Shown here piece by piece: positions 18,696-27,063 of a DNA stretch of 64,000 bases. The notes below the pieces were generated by a model. The model worked only from the letters and a program-made list of their open reading frames with translations, was not told where the DNA came from and ran no database searches. Source of the stretch: Streptomyces drozdowiczii (GTDB taxonomy: Bacteria > Actinomycetota > Actinomycetes > Streptomycetales > Streptomycetaceae). Made by a program: the position numbers and the translations under genes. The stretch covers positions 2,976,001-3,040,000 of the forward strand of contig NZ_CP098740.1 in the NCBI RefSeq assembly GCF_026167665.1, in the 5' to 3' direction. Within the stretch, counting starts at the first letter, position 1. Each line of letters opens with the position of its first letter.

Positions 18696-19165
18696 GCTCG
18701 CTCCTTCGGCTGGTCAGACGTTCGCCCGCCCAGTCTCGCCAGCCCGTACGCACGGACAGTAGGCCCCAAAGTCCTGGCCCGGGGGCAGGGCCACTGCCTT
18801 TCCGGGCCCACCCGGCCACGCCCCCGCGCCGACGATTAATTTCAGCCAGAAACTACCCGGCGCCCGGAGGGGATTCGGCTGAATTTCCACGGTCGGCCGG
18901 GGCAACCGGGAGTGGCCCGATCCGCTCCACCCCGCCGTGACCTGAGTGGTCCAGTCCATTCGCCACTTCCGGAAATGCCCGGGAATGACCGGGGAATCGG
19001 CCCGATTCACCTGCTGCCCGCGCTCCGCGCATTTACGCGTCCAGTCGTTCCGGGCGTGTCCGGGTGTGTGGAGGGACACATCCGGATGAACGCCCGGTGG
19101 CGCATCCTCGCAGGTGGGAAACCCGTCTGTTCACACAGCCGGAACAGTGGGACGGGGTCCCGGCG
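18696..19165. other. 470-base intergenic region upstream of the sheath operon
   Basis: No plausible gene was seen here. It should hold the main promoter of the structural operon (leftward). Visible elements are the sheath ribosome binding site AAGGAG next to 18695, an AT-rich island at 18835-18886 with short inverted repeats (TTTCAGCC near 18840 and GGCTGAAT at 18877), and the long hairpin at 19051-19096. No clear -10/-35 pair could be assigned by eye. Confidence 0.5.
19051..19096 (-). terminator. Long imperfect hairpin between the CisA-like gene and the sheath gene
   Basis: A nested inverted repeat: CGGGCGT pairs with ACGCCCG at the base, CCGG with CCGG, and TGTGT with ACACA near the loop. 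It begins 70 bases after the stop of the CisA-like gene. No T-run follows, which is usual for Streptomyces terminators. It probably ends transcripts from the CisA-like gene and separates them from the sheath operon; it could also be a regulatory site. Confidence 0.55.
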
Positions 19166-20494
19166 CTATCGTTCGTCTCGCGGGACATCGGTCAGCTCAC
19201 CGCTGACATTGAGCACTTGGTGACACCCGGAAGCCTGCTTACCGGTGGCCGGAGTCCCCGGCTTCGCGCAGGTCACGGAAACGGTGACCGCCGCCTTCTC
19301 CGGTATCTGAATGGGGGTGACCCAGTGATAGTCCTGGTTCCTGAACGTCTCCAGGGCAATGGTGGTGATCTTCCGCTGCCCGAAGGAGATGGTCAGCAGC
19401 CCTTCGTCGCCCTGGAAATTGGCGACGACGATGTCCGTGACCCCGAAAGTCTTGCCTTCCGGAACGACATAGGTACCGGTCTTCCGGCCCCCGGCGCCGG
19501 TCTGCACGTCGATGGTCTCGGACATCTGCTGCGGGTTCCCTCCGCCGCCCGAGCCACCCGAACCGCCGGTGGAGCCGCCCGAGCCGGAACCGCCCGAGCC
19601 GCCGCCGGACCCGTCGGCGCCCGCCGAGCCCTCCCCCTTGCCCTGGGGGTCCTGCTGCCCGCCGCCGGATGCCGAACCGCCCTGCCGGGGCTGCCGGTTC
19701 TCCTCCTGCGCGGCCTTGGCGCCCGCCTCCTTGGCGGTGGAGCGGACGGCCGGGCGCACCAGCGCGAACCAGGCGAGCAGCAGCGCGAGGATCGCCGCGA
19801 GCAGGATCAGCAGCCACTTCGGAAAGACCGGGATCTGGGCGAACTCGCCCTGGAGCGGTTCCGGCCGCCCCTCCGGGGGGCGCTCGGCGTCCTCCGGCTC
19901 CCCGGCCACCACCTCGAACGGCCAGGCGGCCGGCGCACCGAACCAGATCAGCTTGCGGGCCCGGACCTTGAGGCCCGCCTCGGCGGACTCGCCGGGCTCC
20001 AGCTTCCGGCGCTCCGGCGTGAACGCGAGGCGCAGTTCCTCGCCCTGCTGCCGGCCCGCGAGGGACACCTCGGTGGGCGCGTTCCCGAGGTTCTGCACGA
20101 CGGTACGGAAGCGGGCCCCCAGCCAGCCCCGGCGGCGCCCCGGTTCCAGGCGTGCGCGCAGCTCGTGGAACGGCTCGATCACCACCGTCATCTCGGGGAC
20201 GGCCACCGACTCGGGGTGCTCGGCGGGCAGCACCCGTATGCCCAGCGGCTTCTCACCGGCGCGGACCTCGTGGGACCGGGGCGGCGCGAAGCGCACCGTG
20301 ACGGTCTCGGAGGTGCCGGGGTAGAGGGAGACCCGGGCCGGTTCCACCGTGGTCCACGCCGCGCAGTCGCCGACCACGTCCAGGGTGTACGCCTCGACGA
20401 TGTCGCCGTCGTTGCGCACGGTGAGCGTGGTCGTCGCTTCGGCGCCGGGCGTCACCGTCACCGTGGGCATTGCGAGTTCGGCAGATGTGGTCAC
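19166..20494 (-). CDS. CisA-like CIS-associated membrane protein
   Basis: A 442-residue protein. Residues 1-215 form two Ig-like beta domains of the COG1470 type (TVTVTPGAEATTTLTVRNDG; TVVQNLGNAPTEVSLAGR). One strong membrane helix lies at about 225-247 (WLLILLAAILALLLAWFALV), then a charged segment, a Gly/Ser linker (271-320), and a C-terminal domain of about 120 residues that would be outside the cell. The gene neighbourhood and architecture match the Streptomyces CIS effector/anchor described as CisA in S. venezuelae and SCO4256 in S. coelicolor, which connects firing to cell death; I cannot confirm by alignment. GTG start at 20494; divergent from the LuxR-type gene. Confidence 0.75.
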   Translation of the reverse strand: MTTSAELAMPTVTVTPGAEATTTLTVRNDGDIVEAYTLDVVGDCAAWTTVEPARVSLYPGTSETVTVRFAPPRSHEVRAGEKPLGIRVLPAEHPESVAVPEMTVVIEPFHELRARLEPGRRRGWLGARFRTVVQNLGNAPTEVSLAGRQQGEELRLAFTPERRKLEPGESAEAGLKVRARKLIWFGAPAAWPFEVVAGEPEDAERPPEGRPEPLQGEFAQIPVFPKWLLILLAAILALLLAWFALVRPAVRSTAKEAGAKAAQEENRQPRQGGSASGGGQQDPQGKGEGSAGADGSGGGSGGSGSGGSTGGSGGSGGGGNPQQMSETIDVQTGAGGRKTGTYVVPEGKTFGVTDIVVANFQGDEGLLTISFGQRKITTIALETFRNQDYHWVTPIQIPEKAAVTVSVTCAKPGTPATGKQASGCHQVLNVSGELTDVPRDER

Positions 20495-20547
20495 CCTGCG
20501 ACGTTAGGCCGCACCGCGCCCCCGGCAGCAGGGGCGCGAGGGCAATG

Positions 20548-20596
20548 TGCGGGCAGGGGCGGTGCCCCGGGGGCACACCCGCGCCGGATGCCCGCA
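20548..20596. promoter_or_regulatory. Nested inverted repeats in the divergent CIS promoter region
   Basis: In the 200-base region between the CisA-like gene and the LuxR-type gene there is an outer perfect inverted repeat TGCGGGCA (20548-20555)/TGCCCGCA (20589-20596) around an inner palindrome GTGCCCCGGGGGCAC (20562-20576). This is a plausible operator for the neighbouring regulator, or an RNA hairpin in a 5' leader. Seen directly; function inferred. Confidence 0.45.
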
Positions 20597-20694
20597 CCGC
20601 ATCCCCGGGCCAGGTCGCCCTGCGCCTCCCGGACGTTCGCGTACGGCACCGGACGTAACGGAATTCGGCGGAAGCGGCCCAGAAGGACGAGCAC

Positions 20695-21441
20695 ATGACC
20701 ACGATCACGACAGACATGACGACGACGGGGACGGCGACGGGGACGGCTTTGGGGGCGGCGCACCCGCGCACCCCCGCCCCGCCCGAGCAGCCCGCGCCCG
20801 GCATACCCGCCCCGGCGTCCGGCCGGGTCTCGGTGGCGGTGTACGCGGAGGACCTGATCCTCCGGACCGGGGTGGTGCAACAGCTGCGCCGACGCCCGGA
20901 GATCGAGCTGATCCCGGACGAGGAGGCGGACCGGGCCCAGGTCTCCCTGGTGGTGGTGGACGTGGTGAACGAGCCCGCCGTCCAGCTCCTGCACCGCCTC
21001 CAGCGCAATACGGCCACCCGGACCGGCCTGGTCGTCGGCTATTTCGAGGCGGGCGCCCTCCAGACCCTGATCGAGTACGGGGTGGCCGCCGTGCTGCGGC
21101 GCGGGGAGGCCGACCAGGACCGGCTGGTCCACCTCGTGACGGCCGTCGCGAAGGGCGAGGGGGTCCTTCCCGGGGACCTCCTCGGCAAGCTCATCGACCA
21201 CGTCAGCAGCCTGCACCGCTCGGTCCTGGACCCGAGGGGCCTCTCGCTGTCCACGCTCACGACGCGGGAGGCGGAGATGATCCGGCTGGTGTCGGAGGGG
21301 TACGGCACGGCGGAGATCGCGCAGAAGACCTCGTACTCCGAACGCACCGTCAAGAACGTGCTGCACGAGGTCGCGACCCGGCTCAACCTGCGCAACCGGG
21401 CGCACGCGGTGGGGTACGCGATGCGTCACGGGCTCATCTGA
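20695..21441 (+). CDS. LuxR-family response regulator of the CIS locus
   Basis: A 248-residue regulator. Residues 1-42 are a Thr/Ala/Pro-rich extension; about 45-160 form a receiver-like domain (VYAEDLILRTGVVQQL, VSLVVVDVVNEPAV) that keeps an Asp at the end of strand 3 but lacks the usual Lys (AAVLRRGE), so it may be phosphorylation-independent. The C-terminal LuxR HTH is clear (LTTREAEMIRLVSEGYGTAE, SERTVKNVLHEV). AAGGACG precedes the ATG. No histidine kinase is nearby. It is divergent from the CisA-like gene and is the obvious candidate regulator of CIS expression. Confidence 0.85.
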   Translation: MTTITTDMTTTGTATGTALGAAHPRTPAPPEQPAPGIPAPASGRVSVAVYAEDLILRTGVVQQLRRRPEIELIPDEEADRAQVSLVVVDVVNEPAVQLLHRLQRNTATRTGLVVGYFEAGALQTLIEYGVAAVLRRGEADQDRLVHLVTAVAKGEGVLPGDLLGKLIDHVSSLHRSVLDPRGLSLSTLTTREAEMIRLVSEGYGTAEIAQKTSYSERTVKNVLHEVATRLNLRNRAHAVGYAMRHGLI

Positions 21442-21652
21442 CGCGAGAGTGCGTGCATGGCGTCGCCCGGCAGACGGGAATTGTCGGACAGGCCCTGGTC
21501 CGGCACCGGGAGGGCAGCCGCTGTTGCCCCCTCGGTGCCCCGGCGCGGCCGTCCGGCCGGGGACCGCGTCCCGGGGTCTGCCCCGGTGCCCCTTGCCCCG
21601 GACCGGGCCGGACCGGTCTGGTGGCGGTGACCGTTCGTGGAAAGGCAGACCG

Positions 21653-23044
21653 TTGTCCCAGCGTGAGCACCGCACCGACCGGACCGCCGAGACCCGGTCC
21701 GCCCCTTCGCGCGGCCCGTCCCCCGCCGAACGGGCCGAACTCCTCGAAGTCCAGCGCACCCTGGGCAACGCGGCGGCCCTGCACCTGCTGCGGCAGGCGC
21801 GGGAGGCGTCCCCTGAGCAGCCCGCCGTGCAGCGCTCGGCCGTCCACGACGTGCTGAGCGGCAGCGGCAGGCCCCTGGAGGCTTCGCTGCGCGCGGAGAT
21901 GGAGTCCCGGCTCGGCGCGGACTTCTCGGACGTACGCGTCCACGACGACGCGGCGGCCCGCGCGTCCGCCGCCGGGGTCGGCGCCCGCGCGTACACCAGC
22001 GGCCACCACGTCGTCATCGGCGAGGGCGGCGGCGACAAGCACACGCTGGCCCATGAGCTGACCCACGTCATCCAGCAGCGCCAGGGCCCCGTCTCCGGCA
22101 GCGACAACGGCTCCGGGCTGCGGGTTTCCGACCCGGCCGACCGCTTCGAGCGGGACGCCGAGGCCAACGCGCACCGGGTGATGCGGGGCGCGGCCCCGGC
22201 CGCGCACGAGGGCCACGCGCACGAGCACGCCCACGCGGCGGCGGACGGCGTCGTGCAGCGGGCTCCGGAGCAGACCATGGGCCGGAACATCGCCGGGGGG
22301 CTCGGCCAGTACGGGGCGCAGATCGGTGAACTGGCCGCCAGGATCGGCACGACGAGCGAGAACGTGATCAACGCCCTGCTCGACCCCGCGTACGACCCGA
22401 TGGGCGCGCACGACATCGCGCCCGAGATCCTGGACAGCAACCTGAAGGACCCGATCGAGTACGCGGCGTGCTTCCCCACCGCGCACGCTCTCTTCCCGGT
22501 GCTCACCGACCCCGCCGCGAACCCGCCCCAGCAGGGGCCCAACCCGGAGAGGGCCGCCGACATCCCGGAGTTCCAGGCGGCGGTGCGCACCCTGACGGAC
22601 TCGATCCGGGAGGCGTGGGACACCGGCCTGCAATCGGTGTTCCGCATCGAGTACGCGGGACACGGCTTCACTCTGGTGATCCGGATGGCCGAGGACGGGC
22701 AGGCGCACGTCGAGCTCATCGAGAGCCTGGCCCACGCGGCCGGGATCACCACGTCGCTGAGCAACGCGCCGGGCATGAGCGTGGAGCATGTGATCGAGGC
22801 CCTGACCGCGATGTCCTCCGGCGCGGTGGCCGAGCGGGTGCGGGGTGCCGGCATGCTCGGCTGGAACGCCCACGCGCTCTACCTCGGGGACCCCCAGCCG
22901 ACCGAGCAGGAGCGTTTCCCGCAGACCCGGATGAAGTGGTGGCGGCAGCCGCTGTCCGCGCAGGCCGGTAACAACTGGCACGCGCAGTTCGTGCTGCGCT
23001 TCAACTTCGTCGCCCAGACCTACGGCACGACGCAGCTGCCCTGA
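21653..23044 (+). CDS. CIS cargo-like protein with DUF4157 (eCIS core) domain
   Basis: A 463-residue protein. A disordered N-terminus with SPAERAELLEVQRTLGNAA is followed by a DUF4157 domain (about residues 65-155) with the zincin motif HELTH at 134-138, a His-rich linker, and a C-terminal domain of about 240 residues. VQR motifs (AVQRS; VVQRA) flank the DUF4157 domain on both sides. DUF4157 is the hallmark of extracellular CIS-associated toxins, so the C-terminal domain is probably the payload; a Cys (273) and a His in GHGF (337) could be a papain-like pair. The start is TTG 21653: no ATG or GTG start fits the onset of coding bias, and AAAGG is just upstream. Confidence 0.75.
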   Translation: MSQREHRTDRTAETRSAPSRGPSPAERAELLEVQRTLGNAAALHLLRQAREASPEQPAVQRSAVHDVLSGSGRPLEASLRAEMESRLGADFSDVRVHDDAAARASAAGVGARAYTSGHHVVIGEGGGDKHTLAHELTHVIQQRQGPVSGSDNGSGLRVSDPADRFERDAEANAHRVMRGAAPAAHEGHAHEHAHAAADGVVQRAPEQTMGRNIAGGLGQYGAQIGELAARIGTTSENVINALLDPAYDPMGAHDIAPEILDSNLKDPIEYAACFPTAHALFPVLTDPAANPPQQGPNPERAADIPEFQAAVRTLTDSIREAWDTGLQSVFRIEYAGHGFTLVIRMAEDGQAHVELIESLAHAAGITTSLSNAPGMSVEHVIEALTAMSSGAVAERVRGAGMLGWNAHALYLGDPQPTEQERFPQTRMKWWRQPLSAQAGNNWHAQFVLRFNFVAQTYGTTQLP

Positions 23045-23170
23045 CCGGCCGGGCAGCCGCAAAGGGCACCCCTTCTTCCCCCACCCCGGGTACTCCCGGC
23101 CCTGTTCCGCCGGTCCCCGTCGGCGGATGCTCATGGTGGAGAACCATCGACCCAGACTGTGAGGTGGACC

Positions 23171-26100
23171 GTGGGCGGTCCTGCTGGCCCGGCAAGAGGT
23201 CCCCGATTGCGCCGGCTCGGCGGTGCCGTGGTGCTGCTGACGCCGTTGCTGGTGGCGGGGTCCGTGTCCGCCCCGCAGGGCGCCCAGCCGGCCGCCGCGG
23301 CCTCGAAGGCGGTGACCGACACCGGGCGGATCGCCTTCGCCGGTACGGGGCACCGCAGCCTCGGCCGGGTCACGTCCGAGGCGGCCACCGAGGACCTGTT
23401 CGGGGGCGGCGTCCCGGCCCACTACGACCAGGACCCGTACGGGCGCGGCGACACGCTCGTCTTCACCGGTCTCCGGGACGAGACGCGCCCCCAGGTGTAC
23501 GTGCGCGGCGCGGACGGCACCGTACGGCGGCTGACCACCGGCATGGACGCCGCGCACCCCGAACTCTCCCGCGACGGCAGGACCGTGGTCTTCGACTCGC
23601 CCGGCAACGGCGGCCGCCGGGACCTGTGGTCGGTGCCCGCGGACGGGTCCGCGAAGCCCCGGCAGCTGACGGACACCCCGGCGGACGAGACGCACCCGAC
23701 GCTCTCCCCGGACGGCAAACGCATCGCGTACGCGAGCGACGGCGGACCCGAGCCGGGCACCCAGATCTACGCACGCGACCTGGACGGCGGCCCGGTCACC
23801 TGCCTCAGCGACAGCGCGGAGGGCGACGCGGACGAGCCCGAGTGGAACCCGGTGGACGACGGCGCCCACGGGTCCCGCGTGTCGTACACGCTGCACGTCG
23901 AGCCGGCCTCCGACACGGACACCGGGCACCGGCTGCGGGTCACCGACGGGCCCGGGACCGCGCGGCCCGTGCTGACCGGCCTCGGCAACGACTGGGGCAC
24001 CCGCTCGTCGGCCTGGCTGCCCGACGGCGAGGGCCTGCTCTTCCTCAGCCCCAACACGGACTGCGGCTGCTCCGTCTACGACCACGTCTACCGGATCCCG
24101 TCGCTCGACGACCCGGCCCCGCGGATGGTGCTCGACGAGGACCGCGAGGTCGGGCCCCCGGCGGTGCTCGGCACCCCGGACTCCTGGTCCACGATCGTCA
24201 CCCGCAGGACCACGAAGGACGCCGACCTCGTCACGCTCCAGGACATGCGGCAGGACGGCTCCGACCCGCGCGACCTGCGGATCGACGTCCTGCGCGAGGA
24301 CCCCGAGGCGAGGACCAACACCAGCGACGACCCCGCCGACGACCCGCTGTTCCACCCCCGCCCCGGCTACGACCCCTGGACCGAGCGGCAGACGTACACG
24401 CCCGACGGGCGGCGCATCGCCGTGACCCGGTTCGAGACGATCGACGGGCAGCGGGTCCAGCGGATCTGGCTCGCCGACACGGACGGGACGCGCCCCTCGG
24501 CCATGAAGCTGGACGGGCGCGGCCCCCGGGACCGCGACACCGACCCCTCGTTCTCGCCGGACGGCACCCGGATCGCCTTCACCCGGTCCACGCCCGGTAC
24601 GGACGGCTCCTGGACCAGCCGGGTGCTCGTCGCGGACGTGGCCTCCGGGCGCGTCACCGGTGAGGTGGTCCCGCCCGAGGGCGAGGTCACCGGCGCCGAC
24701 GCACAGCCCGCCTGGTCCTCGGACGGCACCCTGCTGGCGTTCACCCGGGCCGAGGTCGTCCGGGGCCTCGGCGGCATCAAGCACATCTGGACCGCCCCGC
24801 TGGACGCGCTGGAGCAGCAGCGGGACCTCAGCCGGGCCGGCGGCTGCCCCGGCGAGTGCAAGGTCATCGACGACAGCCCCGCGTTCTCGCCGGACGGCAG
24901 GTCCATCGCCTTCAACCGCAAGGACCGGGCGGACCAGATCAACCAGCGCGCCAGCGTCGTCGTCGTCGCGCCGGACGGGACGAACTGCCGGGTCGTCCTG
25001 CCGACCGGCCGGAACGACGACCCCACCGCGTGCGCCGCGCCGATCCCGGACGTCGAGACGACCGGCCCGTACCAGCCGCGTGACGTGGCCTGGTCGCCGG
25101 ACGCCTCCCGGCTGGTCCTCAGCCACCGCCGGGACCGGGCGCCCAGCTCCCCGGAGCAGCTCTCCGAACTCGACCTGGCCACCGGCACCCTGACCCCGCT
25201 CACCGCGCGGCTGCCCGGCCGCCAGAAGGAGCCCGCGTTCCAGCAGAAGGTGGACCTGGCCGTCACCGCGCCGCCCACCGCGCCCACCGTGGAGAACGGC
25301 TCCTCGGTGACCGTCACGGTCACCGTCACCAACAACGGACCTGCCCCGTCCCCCGGCACCACGCTGGTCGCCGACCTCCCGCCGGGCGTCCGGCTGGACG
25401 GCATGACGACACCCACGGGACCGTGCGCCGAGGACTCCCCGGTCTGCGACCTCGGCGTGCTGGCGCCCGGCGACGAGGTCCCGGTCACCGTGCGGCTCAT
25501 CGGCGTCACCAACGGGCCCTGGCAGCTGGGCTGGTCGGTCAACGGGTCGGTGGTCGACCCCAACCCCACGGACAACGCCACCGGCACGACCGTACGCGTG
25601 CGCACCACGCCCGACCTGCCCAGCCCGCCGCCCTCCGGACCGGCGACCCCGCCCAAGCTGCCGCCCCCGGCCGCACAGCCGCCCGCGCAGCCGCCCCTGC
25701 CGCCCGCGCCCGAGGCCGGTCCCGGCGTCGTCGTCCGGGCGCAGCCCAGCCCCGGCTATGTCGGCGGCCGGGTCGTGGTCACGTACACCGTCCGCAACGG
25801 CGAGAACGCCCTCGCCACCGGCCTCCGGCTGCGGCTCGGGCTGCCCTCCGGCATCCCCGTGGCCACGCTCCCGCCCGGCTGCACCGGCGAGGTGTGCGCG
25901 CTGCCCGACCTGGCGCCCGGCGCCTCCTCGGTCCTGCGGGTCGTGCTCGCCCCGGACCACGCCCTGCGGACCCGGATCACCGGCACGCTGACGACCACCG
26001 GCACCGACGCGGACCGGGGCGACAACGTCTCGCGCATCCCGCTGCGCATCCTCCAGCCCCGGATCGTCTCGGTGCCGGAGATCGGCAAGCCCGGCTTCGT

Positions 26101-26356
26101 CACCTCGGTGCGCGGCAAGGACTTCCCGCCCGGAGTCCCCGTGAAACTGGCCTGGAAGCCCGGGATCACGGCCGCCGCCGCGCCCACCCTGCCGGGCCGG
26201 GACGGCACGTTCATCGCCCAGCTCCTGATCCTGGTCAAGGACCGGACCGGGCCGCGCACGATCACCGCGTCGGGGCCCGGCTTCTCACCGGTGAAGACGG
26301 ACTTCCTCGTGGTGACGGGCAACCTGGTGCCGCCGGACGAGATGGGGCGCCGGTGA
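23171..26356 (+). CDS. Secreted PD40/TolB-like propeller protein with DUF11-type domains
   Basis: A 1061-residue exported protein. Signal peptide: LRRLGGAVVLLTPLLVAGSV followed by Ala-rich cleavage region. Residues about 75-680 contain at least seven PD40 beta-propeller motifs (for example HPTLSPDGKRIAYAS, DPSFSPDGTRIAFTR, SPAFSPDGRSIAFNR). Then come two DUF11/CARDB-like beta domains (VDLAVTAPPTAPTVENGSSV; SPGYVGGRVVVTYTVRNG), separated by a Pro-rich linker, and a final Ig-like domain. GTG 23171 is chosen for GAGGTGGA immediately upstream. The stop overlaps the cap gene (GTGA), so it is in the CIS operon. Role unknown; perhaps extracellular or wall-linked. Confidence 0.75.
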   Translation: MGGPAGPARGPRLRRLGGAVVLLTPLLVAGSVSAPQGAQPAAAASKAVTDTGRIAFAGTGHRSLGRVTSEAATEDLFGGGVPAHYDQDPYGRGDTLVFTGLRDETRPQVYVRGADGTVRRLTTGMDAAHPELSRDGRTVVFDSPGNGGRRDLWSVPADGSAKPRQLTDTPADETHPTLSPDGKRIAYASDGGPEPGTQIYARDLDGGPVTCLSDSAEGDADEPEWNPVDDGAHGSRVSYTLHVEPASDTDTGHRLRVTDGPGTARPVLTGLGNDWGTRSSAWLPDGEGLLFLSPNTDCGCSVYDHVYRIPSLDDPAPRMVLDEDREVGPPAVLGTPDSWSTIVTRRTTKDADLVTLQDMRQDGSDPRDLRIDVLREDPEARTNTSDDPADDPLFHPRPGYDPWTERQTYTPDGRRIAVTRFETIDGQRVQRIWLADTDGTRPSAMKLDGRGPRDRDTDPSFSPDGTRIAFTRSTPGTDGSWTSRVLVADVASGRVTGEVVPPEGEVTGADAQPAWSSDGTLLAFTRAEVVRGLGGIKHIWTAPLDALEQQRDLSRAGGCPGECKVIDDSPAFSPDGRSIAFNRKDRADQINQRASVVVVAPDGTNCRVVLPTGRNDDPTACAAPIPDVETTGPYQPRDVAWSPDASRLVLSHRRDRAPSSPEQLSELDLATGTLTPLTARLPGRQKEPAFQQKVDLAVTAPPTAPTVENGSSVTVTVTVTNNGPAPSPGTTLVADLPPGVRLDGMTTPTGPCAEDSPVCDLGVLAPGDEVPVTVRLIGVTNGPWQLGWSVNGSVVDPNPTDNATGTTVRVRTTPDLPSPPPSGPATPPKLPPPAAQPPAQPPLPPAPEAGPGVVVRAQPSPGYVGGRVVVTYTVRNGENALATGLRLRLGLPSGIPVATLPPGCTGEVCALPDLAPGASSVLRVVLAPDHALRTRITGTLTTTGTDADRGDNVSRIPLRILQPRIVSVPEIGKPGFVTSVRGKDFPPGVPVKLAWKPGITAAAAPTLPGRDGTFIAQLLILVKDRTGPRTITASGPGFSPVKTDFLVVTGNLVPPDEMGRR

Positions 26357-27063
26357 TCCACGAAGTGGACGAGGCGCTGCGGCTGTTGCTGGTGGACGCG
26401 GGCCTTGAGGACAGCGGCGTGGACCTGGTCTTCGACGCCCCGACGAAGGACTGGTCCGCCCGCCGCAACGCGCCCACGGTGAGCGTCTTCCTGTACGGCA
26501 TCCGCGAGGACGCGACGCGCCGCCGCAGCGGCACGTCGGAGGAGTACGACGCGGAGGGCCTGGTCACCGGCCGCCGCGAGCCCCCGCGCTGGTTCGAGCT
26601 GACGTACCTGGTGACGGCCTGGACCAACCGCCCCCAGGACGAACACCGCCTGCTCTCCGAGGTGTTGCGCTGCCTGATCCGCACCCGCGCGATGCCCGCC
26701 CGCATGCTCACGGGCAGCCTCGCCGACCTCGCCCTCACGGTCGAGATGGAGGCCGCGTCGGCCGGCACGGGCGACCGCCCGTCCACGGTGGACGTCTGGT
26801 CCGCGCTGGGCGGCGAGCTGAAGGCCGCGATCGACGTACGCGTCTGGGCCCCGCTCTCCGGCGAGGTGGCGCCCGCCGGGCCGCCGGTCACCGAGGGCCT
26901 GCTCGTACGCACGGCTGCCGCCGTGGACGGCGAGGCGACGGACCCGGGCCGCCGCCTGCGCTACGAGGGCCCCACGGCCGCGTCCGGCGAGGGCTTCGCG
27001 GCCGAGCGGGAGCGCCGACTGCCACCGGGGCGGCGGAAGCGCGGGGGCGGGGCCGCCCAGTGA
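26353..27063 (+). CDS. cis16: CIS cap/terminator protein, DUF4255 family (Afp16-like)
   Basis: A 236-residue DUF4255 protein. The family includes Afp16/Pvc16, which caps the tube and sheath and fixes particle length. Typical segments: IHEVDEALRLLLVDAG at the start, PTVSVFLYGIREDATRR, WFELTYLVTAWTNRPQDEHR. The GTG start overlaps the preceding stop, and its stop overlaps the ATPase start. The C-terminal 25 residues are basic and probably disordered. Confidence 0.92.
   Translation: MIHEVDEALRLLLVDAGLEDSGVDLVFDAPTKDWSARRNAPTVSVFLYGIREDATRRRSGTSEEYDAEGLVTGRREPPRWFELTYLVTAWTNRPQDEHRLLSEVLRCLIRTRAMPARMLTGSLADLALTVEMEAASAGTGDRPSTVDVWSALGGELKAAIDVRVWAPLSGEVAPAGPPVTEGLLVRTAAAVDGEATDPGRRLRYEGPTAASGEGFAAERERRLPPGRRKRGGGAAQ

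Noticed and set aside
21434..25960. 1508-codon minus-strand frame across the regulator, DUF4157 and PD40 genes
   Set aside because: Shadow frame: low-complexity Arg/Gly/Val composition, no domains, and it spans three clear genes.
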